Shown here piece after piece: positions 26,231 through 34,426 of a stretch of DNA of 34,426 nucleotides. Numbering within the stretch: the first letter of the stretch is position 1; each line of letters opens with the position of its first letter. The stretch comes from an uncultured Bacteroidales bacterium. Its GTDB lineage: Bacteria; Bacteroidota; Bacteroidia; Bacteroidales; UBA932. Location of the stretch: positions 65,742-100,167 of the forward strand of contig CAMHKQ010000003.1 of assembly GCA_946185745.1 (NCBI GenBank), written 5' to 3'. The notes beneath the pieces were generated by a model that was given only the letters and a program-made list of their open reading frames with translations, was not told the origin of the DNA and did no database searches. The position numbers and the translations under genes were made by a program.

Positions 26231-28915
26231 TCAGTGGTAAAGCATTTCTGCAGGAAGGTTTTCACAGGAGATTCCGGGCCCCTTGAGGCCGAGCTGAAGG
26301 TTCTCTTCGTCGAAATTGTCCCAATACCGGAGCTCCAGGGAGTGATAGCCGTCCTCCAGATTGAGCCAGAGGTCGCCGCTGCCCCCGCCATCCCTGTCAA
26401 GGTCGATGAGCGTCTCACCATCCAGAATGAGCACGACGCCGTCGTCGCAGGCAAGGAACAGCCGGTAGAGGCCGCTTTTTTCTATCTTCATGAAGCCCTT
26501 GTAAATGAGGCCGAAATGGTCGTCCCGCTGATGGATGTCGGCCGAGATGAGCGGAGCCACGCCGGAAGCGAGTTCCGGGGCGGACAGCACTTCGGGGACG
26601 CTCATGAATGCGCCCTCGCGGTAGCTGTAGAGAAGACCGGGACCGGCGGGAGCGGCATCCTTGACGGCGGCAAATGAGCGGTACTGCGGCATCCCGAGCA
26701 CATCCTGCACTTTCCACGAAAGCGGCTTTTTCTGTACGAATACCGTCTCGGCACGGATATCCTCTACGGATGCGGCGAAAAGCAGCTTATAAGTGCCGGC
26801 AGCGGTTTCCCAGGAAGATGTCTTTTCGTTGAAAGAGGCGAGGGAATAGTTGTCCACAGTAAAGGCAAGCACCTGGCTCTCACCTGGTTGCAGCAACCGC
26901 GTCTTTGCAAAGGCCTTGAGCTCGCGCAGCGGTTTCTCCAGACCGCCGGCAGGCGCGCTCACATAGAGCTGCACCGCCTCCCTGCCGGGTACGGAACCCG
27001 TGTTGGTGACGGTTACCGATGCCGTGAAGCCGTCCTTCCCCGTCTTTACCTCAGGCTTGGAATAGGCGAACGTCGTGTAACTCAGGCCATAGCCGAAGGG
27101 ATAGGAGACTTCCTCCCCGCGGGTCTGATAGTAGCGGTAGCCCACCCATATATCCTCGGTGTAGAGGGTATAGTCGACATTTTCCGTGGCGTGATGGTCG
27201 GAATAAATGTCGTAGTCGTAGGGGAAATCGGCTGCGGAGGGCACGTCGATATAATTGTTGGGGAAGGTCATGGGAAGCTTTCCGGAAGGATTCACCCTGC
27301 CCGTAAGGATATCCGCGACCGCATTGGCGCCTTCCTCTCCGGGAGCCCACGGAAGGAGGATGGCATCCACAAGGTGCTTCCACGACGCCGTCTCGATGAC
27401 TCCGCCCACGTTCAACACCACAATCACCTTCTTGCCCCTTGCGCGGTAAGAACGGCCCAGGTTTTCGATGAGCTGCTTTTCGGTGCCCCAGAGCTCGAAG
27501 TCTCCCTTGAGGATGCGGTCCTTCCCTTCACCGGCCTGGCGGCCCAGGACGAGAATGGCCACGTCGTTCACACGGCCCTGGTAATCTATGGCGCTGGCCG
27601 TAAGCGGGAGCTCCTCGCGATATTCCCTGTTCTCGATAAACTCCTGGTCGTAGCGGGCCTGGATGGCCTTTGCGGCGTATTCGTAATAGTTTTTGAGCTT
27701 TGCGTCCAGGGTGAAGCCGGAGTTTTCCAGGGCATCGGTCATGGTGACGACGTAGGGCTTGGACACCTCTCCGGAGCCGGTACCGCCAGCAATGAAATCC
27801 TTGGCGCTCACCCCGTAAAGGGCCACCTTTTCCGTCCCCTTGAGGGGAAGCGCATGGCGCTGGTTGCGGAGCATTACTATCCCTTCGGCGGCGGCTTCGC
27901 GGGCAGTGAGCGCATGGGCCTTGAGGTCGGGCTTGCCAGAGAAGGCATAGCGGCTGAATTTCGGGGTCTTGACAACATACTCCAGCACCCGCCTTACGTT
28001 GCGGTCGAGTTCCTCCATGCTGATGCTGCCGTCCAGCACGCCTTCGATGATGCGCCGGATTTCGACGTCGGAGCCCGGGTCCATCAGGTCGTTGCCAGCC
28101 TTGACGGAGGCCACCGTATTGTCTTTGCAACCCCAGTCGGTGATGACCAGCCCTTCATAGCCCCATTCGTCCCGCAGCACGGTTGTGAGCAGGTCGTAGT
28201 CCTGCTGGGTATACTTGCCATTGAGCTTGTTGTAGGAGCTCATGACCGTCCAGGGCCTGCCTTCCTTCACTGCGATTTCGAAGTTTTTGAGATACAGCTC
28301 CCGGAGGGCCCTGCGGCTCACCAAGGCATCGTTTTCTGTGCGGTTGGTCTCCTGGCTGTTGGCCGCATAATGCTTGATGGAAGTGCCCGCACCGTTGCCC
28401 TGTATGCCGCGTACATAGGCGGCGGCCATCTTGCCGCTGAGCACCGGATCTTCCGAGAAGTATTCGAAATTGCGGCCGCAGAGCGGGTTGCGGTGAAGGT
28501 TCATGCCCGGAGCAAGGAGCACGTCCACCCCATATTCCAGCACTTCGTTCCCAAGGTCTTTCGTAACCCTTTCCACCAGGTCGGTGTCCCACGAACTGGC
28601 AAGCAGCGTGCCGACGGGGAAACCCGTCGCCACAGTCTTCCGCGGGTCACGCTCGTGATCGAAGCGCACGCCTGCGGGACCGTCGGAGAATACTGTCTGG
28701 GGAATGCCCAGACGGGGGATGGCGCGGGTGCCTCCGGCAAGGCCGGGGACCAGGTTGTCGGAAGAAGTCCCTACCAGCAAAGAGGCCTTTTCTTCCAGAG
28801 TCATGGCCGCGATAATCTCGTCAATGTTGTCCACTCTCAGCTGCGGCTGTGCAGCGGAGGAAAGACACGTTAACAGACAAATGCCCGCAAGGAGCGAAAT
28901 GCGAATCTTATTCAT
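26231..28915 (-). CDS. GH3 beta-glucosidase-type enzyme with C-terminal PA14-like module
   Basis: An 894-residue exported GH3 protein with signal peptide ending CLSSAAQ (about residue 23). The barrel domain has FSDGPAGVRF, RNPLCGRNFEYFSEDP and SIKHYAANSQETNR, with nucleophile Asp260 in GLVITDWG. The alpha/beta sandwich and a fibronectin III-like domain (YPFGYGLSYTTFAYS, about 620-700) follow. The last 150 residues (about 745-894) form a PA14-like module with DDHFGLIYKGFM and CDDGVVLILDG. In most PA14-containing GH3 enzymes this module is inserted inside the second domain; here it is appended at the end and resembles the tails of the two GH92 proteins. Expected activity is removal of terminal beta-glucose or a related beta-sugar. 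Gaps are 3 bases downstream and 11 upstream. Confidence 0.93.
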   Translation of the reverse strand: MNKIRISLLAGICLLTCLSSAAQPQLRVDNIDEIIAAMTLEEKASLLVGTSSDNLVPGLAGGTRAIPRLGIPQTVFSDGPAGVRFDHERDPRKTVATGFPVGTLLASSWDTDLVERVTKDLGNEVLEYGVDVLLAPGMNLHRNPLCGRNFEYFSEDPVLSGKMAAAYVRGIQGNGAGTSIKHYAANSQETNRTENDALVSRRALRELYLKNFEIAVKEGRPWTVMSSYNKLNGKYTQQDYDLLTTVLRDEWGYEGLVITDWGCKDNTVASVKAGNDLMDPGSDVEIRRIIEGVLDGSISMEELDRNVRRVLEYVVKTPKFSRYAFSGKPDLKAHALTAREAAAEGIVMLRNQRHALPLKGTEKVALYGVSAKDFIAGGTGSGEVSKPYVVTMTDALENSGFTLDAKLKNYYEYAAKAIQARYDQEFIENREYREELPLTASAIDYQGRVNDVAILVLGRQAGEGKDRILKGDFELWGTEKQLIENLGRSYRARGKKVIVVLNVGGVIETASWKHLVDAILLPWAPGEEGANAVADILTGRVNPSGKLPMTFPNNYIDVPSAADFPYDYDIYSDHHATENVDYTLYTEDIWVGYRYYQTRGEEVSYPFGYGLSYTTFAYSKPEVKTGKDGFTASVTVTNTGSVPGREAVQLYVSAPAGGLEKPLRELKAFAKTRLLQPGESQVLAFTVDNYSLASFNEKTSSWETAAGTYKLLFAASVEDIRAETVFVQKKPLSWKVQDVLGMPQYRSFAAVKDAAPAGPGLLYSYREGAFMSVPEVLSAPELASGVAPLISADIHQRDDHFGLIYKGFMKIEKSGLYRLFLACDDGVVLILDGETLIDLDRDGGGSGDLWLNLEDGYHSLELRYWDNFDEENLQLGLKGPGISCENLPAEMLYH

Positions 28916-28926
28916 AATGAGCTATA

Positions 28927-30807
28927 TTATTCCATGCAAAAACTTCTTACACTGAAAGGAGCCGTTTTGGCGACGAGGTAAACACCGTCATCTTCCGAGA
29001 GGGTTCCCTGCACGGGAACGGTCCGGTTTTTCCATTTCCAACCGGTGTCCGGGATATCCAGAGTGGCGATGACTGGGCCGTCCGGCGTCCCGGTGCGGAC
29101 TTCCAGCTGTCCACCGGCCTGGCCGGCCTGAATACTCACGATAAACGAACCGGGCGCTTCGGAAAAGCCCAGGAAACGGTATCCGGTCCACTGACCGTCA
29201 TCCGTGAAAGAAATAAACTCATATTCCCCGTTCCGGCTGTGAACAAGCCCGGAATCAGAGAAATCCGAAGCTCCGGAGGCGGGAATCAAATCACCGGGCT
29301 GCGAATAAAGCGTGTAACCCCGGTTGCGCGCCACCTGCCCCCAGACATCGGAACGACGCTTGAAGCCGGGCCAGTCCTTTCGGGAAGGCTGGCTCCAGCC
29401 GGTTTCGGCTATCGCGAAGGCGCGGGGATACAGCTGCATCTCGGCGTGCCAGGCCTCATGGACCCATTCGGTCCACAGATTGCCCTGCAGGCCCAGCACA
29501 TGGTGTGCGTCGGCCTCGGCGACATCTTCCCCGAGCGGATCGAAAGAATAAACCTTCTCCAAAGTCACCAGCCGGCCTGCGGCGCGGTACTGCGACCCCT
29601 GCTGATAATCCAGGTAACAATAGTCCGTGGGGGTGAAAATCACGTCGTGACCGGCGGCGATGGCTTTAAGGCCGCCTTCCGTTCCACGCCAGGACATGAC
29701 GGTGGCATCGGGCGCCAGACCGCCTTCCAGAATCTCGTCCCAGCCGATGATGTGTTTTCCGTGCTCGTTAGCAAAGCGCTCCACCCTCCTGATCATATAG
29801 CCCTGAAGCTCTTCCACGCTCTGCAGGCCTTCCGCCTTCATGCGCGCCTGACAGTCGGAGCAGCGCTCCCAGTTGTTCTTGCCGGCCTCGTCTCCGCCGA
29901 TATGCACGTAGGGGCTGGGGAACAGCTCGAACACTTCCAGCAACACCTTCTCCAGGAACTCGTAGGTCTTCTCGCTGCCGGGGCAGATCTCCCATGCGTC
30001 CGGACGATTTTCCGGCGGCAGGTTGCAGGCCAGCCAGGGATAGGCTGCGCGGGTTTCATAATTATGGCCTGGCATCTCTATCTCGGGAATCACCTCGATG
30101 TGCCTGTCCGCCGCATAGGCCAGCAGTTCGCGGATATCGTCCTTTGTGAAATACCCGCCATAGGCGCCCGGGGTCCCTTCATCCGTGAATGCACCGCCGG
30201 TCTCATTCTCTTCCCAGTCCCAGAAATCCGCAACCGGCCGCCAGGCGGTAAACGAGGTCAGGCGCGGATAGGAGTCGATCTGCAGGCGCCAGCCCGGATT
30301 GTCCACCAGGTGGAAATGGAAACGGTTCAGCTTGAGCCTGGACATCATATCCATCTGCTTCTTGATGAACTCCTTCCCCTGGAAATTGCGGCTTACATCC
30401 AGCATCAGTCCCCGGTGCCGGAAACGCGGCCAGTCCAGGACGGTGCAATATGAAACGGTATCAGAGAGCTCCGTGAGCATATCCAGCGTCTGCCTGGCAT
30501 AGAAGGCGCCCTGCTCATCGGCTGCCACCACCTTGACTCCCCTCTTCCCGATCTCCAGCCAGTAGGCCTGCCCGAGCTGCCAGTCCGTCAGTTCCTGACC
30601 CTTGAGCCTGTTTTTCATGCCCCTTTCGGAGATGCTCACGGCCGGAGCCATCTGCGCCAGTTCGGCCGATGCGATACAGCCGTCCCCGACCTCGTATTCC
30701 ACGGGAGCCGGGATGATGTCCGCTGGGCCTGCTCCACACCCTTTCTGCCGCTGTGTCCCGCAGGCTATGGCCACCAGGGCGCAGCACATTGCCAGATACT
30801 TCTTCAT
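28927..30807 (-). CDS. GH20 beta-N-acetylhexosaminidase (probable lipoprotein)
   Basis: A 626-residue exo-beta-N-acetylhexosaminidase using substrate-assisted retention. The signal peptide carries a likely lipobox AIAC (Cys16). An N-terminal GH20b domain (about 28-130) precedes the barrel, which opens with RHRGLMLDVSRNF and RFHFHLVDNPGWR. The catalytic Asp306-Glu307 pair is in VHIGGDEAGK, and GLQGNLWTEWV supplies the active-site tryptophan region. The C-terminal 100 residues (GQLEVRTGTPDGPVIATLDI) look like a small CBM6-type beta-sandwich. The enzyme would remove terminal beta-GlcNAc or beta-GalNAc side chains or caps before the rhamnosidases and mannosidases can proceed. It starts one base after the GH78 stop (TAGGATG), so it is firmly within the operon. 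Confidence 0.94.
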   Translation of the reverse strand: MKKYLAMCCALVAIACGTQRQKGCGAGPADIIPAPVEYEVGDGCIASAELAQMAPAVSISERGMKNRLKGQELTDWQLGQAYWLEIGKRGVKVVAADEQGAFYARQTLDMLTELSDTVSYCTVLDWPRFRHRGLMLDVSRNFQGKEFIKKQMDMMSRLKLNRFHFHLVDNPGWRLQIDSYPRLTSFTAWRPVADFWDWEENETGGAFTDEGTPGAYGGYFTKDDIRELLAYAADRHIEVIPEIEMPGHNYETRAAYPWLACNLPPENRPDAWEICPGSEKTYEFLEKVLLEVFELFPSPYVHIGGDEAGKNNWERCSDCQARMKAEGLQSVEELQGYMIRRVERFANEHGKHIIGWDEILEGGLAPDATVMSWRGTEGGLKAIAAGHDVIFTPTDYCYLDYQQGSQYRAAGRLVTLEKVYSFDPLGEDVAEADAHHVLGLQGNLWTEWVHEAWHAEMQLYPRAFAIAETGWSQPSRKDWPGFKRRSDVWGQVARNRGYTLYSQPGDLIPASGASDFSDSGLVHSRNGEYEFISFTDDGQWTGYRFLGFSEAPGSFIVSIQAGQAGGQLEVRTGTPDGPVIATLDIPDTGWKWKNRTVPVQGTLSEDDGVYLVAKTAPFSVRSFCME

Positions 30808-30808
30808 C

Positions 30809-32521
30809 CTAACGTACTCTTTTTACCCCTTTCGGGAGTTTGACCTGCGACCTGACACTGCCGTCGGGCTGTTTTTCGTGACGGACTTCGATGACGCCGT
30901 ATGGCGTGGGGAATCTGCCTTCGGCCCAGTCCAGCGCGCCAAGATGCGGTTCGATGCGCACTTTCCCGAAACCGGCTTCAACCGGCTCGATGCCAAGGAC
31001 ATGGCGGCTGAGCCAGGCAGTGGGACCGCTGGCCCAGCCGTGGCAGAAGCTGTGGCGGAGGCCCACGTAACACCATGCGCCGCCGTCCGCATGGATGTCG
31101 AACCTGCCCTCCGGAACCACCTCGTCTATACGGGCGGCGTTCATGGAGTCATTGTAATTGAAATCCTCCCAGAACGTGGTGGCGCCCAGGTCCAGCATCC
31201 GCCCCCAGTAGGTGCTGATGAGTTCCATCGCCTCGGCGTAACGCCCTGCCCCGGCCAGGGCCTCCAGGAGATAATAGCCCATGAAGGATGTGCACTGTCC
31301 GGGACCGCCTTCAAGTATGATCCGTGCGGCTTCGGTGGCGTCCAGCATGCCTGCAATGGAGAGATGCGCGGCAGCCTGGCCGTTACCGGCAGTGTCGGGA
31401 ACATAGCTGCGCAGTTCCCGGGCCTTGGCCAGGCACTCCCGCTGCAGGGCCTTGTCGCCCAGGGCTTCGGCCATCTGCGCCCCGCAATCGAGGGCACGGA
31501 CGGTGATTCCCTGCAGGCCGGCATGGATCACCTCCGGTTTGTCGTTGGTGGGCCAGTCGATGAAACGGCCGTCCTGATAGTTCTCCCTGTTGCCGTCCAT
31601 GGAGGACATCACATGGTGCAGCAGTTCAGTCATATATGCCTGCTGCTCCTTAAGATAGGACAGGTCGCCGTACCACTGATACAGCTGGTGATGGATAATG
31701 AGCCACCAGAGGGAGTAGGAGCAGATGCCGTTCATCCAGTCTGTGGCCGGCGTCTGTACCCTCACGAAGTCCAGGCTCCTGCGCACCACGTCCTGGTCGC
31801 CGAACACTGTACCGGCTGTCATCACCTCCGGATGCATGTCGCCTATCCATACCAGGCGGTCGCGCTTGATGCCGTCCCACAGATAGTCCTGCATGCACAG
31901 GTGCACGGTATACGCCCCTGTCTGCCATATCCGGTTCAGGCGCTCGTCGGAACACCGGAAACTGCCCAGATACGGCAGGTCGCGTTTTTTGGATACGGCC
32001 CTCACGGCCATGATATCAACCTCTTCAGGGTAGTCGGGCAGCTCCAGCCTGGCAAAACGGAAACCGCTGTTGCCCACCTCGACTGTACCCAGCCATGGCA
32101 CCGGAACTACGAGGTCCCGCACCGAATGGTCGTTGGTGGCCGTGGTCCCGGGAGCCTGGATATCACTGAGCGCTTCGCTCACCGACTCTCCCAGAACCAG
32201 GCGGAAGCGTGCGGCTCCTTCATTGGCATCCATGCCGCGGGCTATCTGGATGCCGCCATGGAGTTCCTTACCGAAGTCCAGCAGCACCCATCCGCCCTTG
32301 CCCATCACGCATGGGTCACCCCCGCTGGTGGACACCTGGCCGTCGGTAAATGGTTTAAGCAGCACCGACGCATCCCGGACCGCACCGCCTGAACAGACTA
32401 TACGCGTCGGGGTCAGGTATTCCGTCTTGAAAGCGCTGTGCTGAGGAGAGCTTTCGGGTGTCGCAGTGCAGGCGGCGGTCAATACAAACAGCGCCAGCAG
32501 CGCATATCCGGTCTTTTTCAT
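30809..32521 (-). CDS. Short divergent GH78-like alpha-L-rhamnosidase (lipoprotein)
   Basis: A 570-residue GH78-type protein, much shorter than the 803- and 858-residue copies. The lipobox ends TAAC (Cys18). The N-terminal Ig-like and sugar-binding domains are missing: only one beta-sandwich (about 30-170, WVLLDFGKELHGGIQIA) precedes the catalytic barrel. The signature region reads DYLWDGIKRDRLVWIGDMHP. Aligned with the canonical motif, Asp216 and Asp228 are kept but the general-acid Glu position is Asp221. A probable base, Glu452, remains in GATTFWEDFNY. The C-terminal sandwich (FGKVRIEPHL) is present, with an EKQDGSV-like end shared with the GH78 at 23816. Bacteroidota genomes contain similar short members usually annotated as rhamnosidases. 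Activity is plausible but its sugar could differ. Gaps are 1 and 2 bases. Confidence 0.85.
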   Translation of the reverse strand: MKKTGYALLALFVLTAACTATPESSPQHSAFKTEYLTPTRIVCSGGAVRDASVLLKPFTDGQVSTSGGDPCVMGKGGWVLLDFGKELHGGIQIARGMDANEGAARFRLVLGESVSEALSDIQAPGTTATNDHSVRDLVVPVPWLGTVEVGNSGFRFARLELPDYPEEVDIMAVRAVSKKRDLPYLGSFRCSDERLNRIWQTGAYTVHLCMQDYLWDGIKRDRLVWIGDMHPEVMTAGTVFGDQDVVRRSLDFVRVQTPATDWMNGICSYSLWWLIIHHQLYQWYGDLSYLKEQQAYMTELLHHVMSSMDGNRENYQDGRFIDWPTNDKPEVIHAGLQGITVRALDCGAQMAEALGDKALQRECLAKARELRSYVPDTAGNGQAAAHLSIAGMLDATEAARIILEGGPGQCTSFMGYYLLEALAGAGRYAEAMELISTYWGRMLDLGATTFWEDFNYNDSMNAARIDEVVPEGRFDIHADGGAWCYVGLRHSFCHGWASGPTAWLSRHVLGIEPVEAGFGKVRIEPHLGALDWAEGRFPTPYGVIEVRHEKQPDGSVRSQVKLPKGVKRVR

Positions 32522-32523
32522 GG

Positions 32524-34426
32524 CTATTCGTCGATTATTATGTTTACGGGGCCCAGCAGACCCGAGGACTGCAGCGCGTCCCCGGCCTCATAGGGCTGGT
32601 TGTTCGTCCATGTTTTGCGCTCCCCTTCAGGCAGTTTTTCATCTGCGATGAGGCGGTTGCGCCAGTTGTTATAGACGGTGATCTCCAGGGTGTTCTCCCC
32701 TTCTTTCACAAAACCGGTGATGTCCAGCCGGTGCGGGAAAGTCCACACTCCGCCGGCATCCTTTCCGTTCACCCGGACGTCGGCAAGCACCATCACGTCG
32801 CCGAGATCCAGCAGGAATCGCCTGCCTTTCAACGCCTCAAGCGTGAACGTATTCCTGTATACGGCGCTTCCGGAATAGTACCTGACAGCATCGTCGGCGC
32901 TTTCCGTCCAGTCCGACAGTTCATCGAAGCTGCGGGAGAAGGCAGTATTTCCCGCCGAGGCGGCGAAGTCGACGGTCCACGGGCCCGGCACTGAAACACT
33001 GCCTGCGGGAACGGTAGCACGGACTGGGCTGTCCGCATCTTTGCGGAAAACTACGAAGAAGCTCTGCATCCGGTCGAGAGCCAGTTCGCGGCCGTCCCAT
33101 GCCGTCATGCCTCCGGTTACGGGATCCCATATCTCCGCGCCCAGGGCAGGGTTCACCCTGAAGGCAGGATGCACCGTCACCGGGGTGTCGTCCTGATTGG
33201 AAATGAAGTAGATATCGCCGTCGGCACCGAGGGTGCGGTGGATGAAGAGCACGTCGGCGTCCCCTTCATACGTAAAATCGGGCCGGGTGCCCAGGTCGTC
33301 CAGGATTCCGTCCAGCTGGGTCCCGTCAGGATAGCACAGGCCCTTTCCGGAACCGTTCCATATCTGTTTCACGAGCTGTGCAACCCGCTCGTCGGCTTCG
33401 AAGATTCCGTGCTGCATGCTGGGGGAATGCGTGGGGGCGGGGCCCACTATCGACAGTCCGTCCCTGACGAACCCGGCAATCGCCTCCAGGACCTCAGGGC
33501 GCATTGTCTCCTGCTTCGGGAGCACCAGCACACGGTATTCCATGCCGCTGTCCAGTACAAGTTTACCATCGCGTACGCGGGCGTGGTTGCGGAGGACGTC
33601 GGCGTTGATGTAATCGAAACTGTAACCCTTCGGGAGCGACGGATTGCAAACCCCGGTCATTTTCGGGGCGTCCTCGCCGATGAAATAGGCCACGTCGGCC
33701 ACGTACCTCCCCTGCTGAAGCATGAAGTTGCAGCGCCGGAGGTACTCGATGAACGGGCCCATGCCGTCGAACCAAGTGTTGTTGCGGTTGAATTCGTTGC
33801 CGAACCATGCGTCGCGGCCCGGCTGGCGGTCGTCGGGCTGCTGGATGTACAGGTGCAGGAGGTTTGCGTTGATGCCCTCGCAGAAGAAACGGTCTATCCG
33901 CTGTTTCATCAGGCGGGGATAGCGGTTGAACGGCGGGCCGCCTGCGGTACAGGACTCCGCCCAGATACGGTTCTTGCCGTAGATATGGCCGCAGGAGGAA
34001 GCCGCCCGGTTCTCAATGTCGCCAAGTGAGCCCTCACTCCAGTATTCGCCGGCGATCTGGTCGCTCCGGCTGCCGTAGAGCAGGAACTCGCTCGGGAAGC
34101 CCCAGTGGCCATAGCACTCCAGCCATGTCTCGAGGCCGTCGGCATGGGCCTTCTCCCGGAGGCCGCCCACATAGTCGTTGGCCACACGGTCAGCCACCAG
34201 GCGTCGGAGGTCCCACAGGAAACGCTCGCTCTCGTCCATGGTGCCCACTACCTCCCCTTGCAGGACGGGAAGATACAGGAGGGGATCGTAGCCGTAGGTA
34301 TCCTTGAAGACCTTCGCCATGTCGTCGGTCCAGTTCTGGCCACCAGTCTCATAGCTGTCCTCCACGACCACTTTCCAGGTCTTGCGGTCCTCGGCCGGGA
34401 TACGGCGAAGGAGCTCGCCTACGAAC
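32524..34426 (-). CDS. GH106 alpha-L-rhamnosidase-like hydrolase, 5' end cut by the window edge
   Basis: The frame is open to the right edge, so the true start lies beyond position 34426; 633 residues are visible. A GTG at 34371 is only an internal codon: 18 further residues precede it in frame (ending RKTWKVVVEDS). The visible part covers the second half of a GH106 protein: VEDSYETGGQNWTDDM with the conserved family Glu, HIYGKNRIWAESCTAGG, FDYINADVLRNHA, and a C-terminal galactose-binding-like sandwich (DVRVNGKDAGGVWTFPHRLD) ending QSSGLLGPVNIIIDE. It parallels the GH106 at 16357-19602 (same ending pattern SGLLGPV) but is clearly divergent. Given a family length of about 1000-1100 residues, roughly 400 residues are missing. 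It is the first gene visible of the operon, 2 bases before the short GH78. Confidence 0.88.
   Translation of the reverse strand, partial: FVGELLRRIPAEDRKTWKVVVEDSYETGGQNWTDDMAKVFKDTYGYDPLLYLPVLQGEVVGTMDESERFLWDLRRLVADRVANDYVGGLREKAHADGLETWLECYGHWGFPSEFLLYGSRSDQIAGEYWSEGSLGDIENRAASSCGHIYGKNRIWAESCTAGGPPFNRYPRLMKQRIDRFFCEGINANLLHLYIQQPDDRQPGRDAWFGNEFNRNNTWFDGMGPFIEYLRRCNFMLQQGRYVADVAYFIGEDAPKMTGVCNPSLPKGYSFDYINADVLRNHARVRDGKLVLDSGMEYRVLVLPKQETMRPEVLEAIAGFVRDGLSIVGPAPTHSPSMQHGIFEADERVAQLVKQIWNGSGKGLCYPDGTQLDGILDDLGTRPDFTYEGDADVLFIHRTLGADGDIYFISNQDDTPVTVHPAFRVNPALGAEIWDPVTGGMTAWDGRELALDRMQSFFVVFRKDADSPVRATVPAGSVSVPGPWTVDFAASAGNTAFSRSFDELSDWTESADDAVRYYSGSAVYRNTFTLEALKGRRFLLDLGDVMVLADVRVNGKDAGGVWTFPHRLDITGFVKEGENTLEITVYNNWRNRLIADEKLPEGERKTWTNNQPYEAGDALQSSGLLGPVNIIIDE

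Noticed and set aside
32524..34371. GTG at 34371 as the start of the right-hand GH106 gene
   Set aside because: The frame stays open to the window edge and the protein would begin in the middle of the GH106 barrel without a signal peptide, so the gene is simply cut by the edge.
1..34426. CRISPR arrays, tRNA or rRNA genes, insertion sequences, integrases or phage genes
   Set aside because: I saw no regularly spaced repeats, no tRNA-like cloverleaf in the few non-coding bases, and no transposase or integrase motif in any frame; nearly every base is inside a hydrolase gene.

Overview
The window looks like a chromosomal segment from a member of Bacteroidota, most likely order Bacteroidales. The evidence is a very dense run of exported glycoside hydrolases of families typical of that group (GH92, GH78, GH106, GH20, GH3, GH27), many with lipoprotein signal peptides. 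Starts lack Shine-Dalgarno sites and gene junctions are a few bases or overlapping. Base composition is GC-rich, as in Alistipes- or Cryptobacteroides-like gut lineages, but the sequence does not fix the genus.

Every gene I can support is on the minus strand, so transcription runs from the right edge to the left. From about 34426 down to 1282 there are 15 genes with gaps of 17 bases or less, or small overlaps. The one exception is a 95-base gap at 16262-16356. In transcription order they are: GH106 (5' end cut by the window edge), divergent GH78, GH20, GH3 with a C-terminal PA14-like module, GH78, Tat-exported metallophosphoesterase, GH92 with PA14-like module, GH106; then after the gap GH78, a second GH92 with PA14-like module, a phosphodiesterase-alkaline phosphatase fusion, a trehalase/GH63-like hydrolase, a ROK sugar kinase, a GH27-endonuclease/exonuclease/phosphatase fusion, and a xylosidase-type GH3. 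A 281-base spacer with two tandem hairpin repeats (1082-1168) follows. Beyond it lie a small outer-membrane beta-barrel gene and a lipoprotein gene cut by the left edge. That left kilobase is visibly more AT-rich and probably unrelated.

Taken together, the cluster reads as the hydrolytic part of a polysaccharide utilization locus. It combines twelve glycoside hydrolases (five predicted alpha-L-rhamnosidases, two alpha-mannosidases, an alpha-galactosidase, a beta-N-acetylhexosaminidase, two beta-glycosidases, one trehalase-like enzyme) with four phosphoester-hydrolase modules. This suggests a rhamnose-rich, mannose-, galactose- and hexosamine-containing glycan that carries phosphate or phosphodiester groups. 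The ROK kinase would phosphorylate one released sugar in the cytoplasm. No SusC/SusD pair, transporter or regulator is in the window; they may lie beyond the right edge. The most unusual items are the two fusions (GH27-EEP and phosphodiesterase-alkaline phosphatase) and the pairing of each GH92 gene with a phosphoesterase gene. The substrate is inference.
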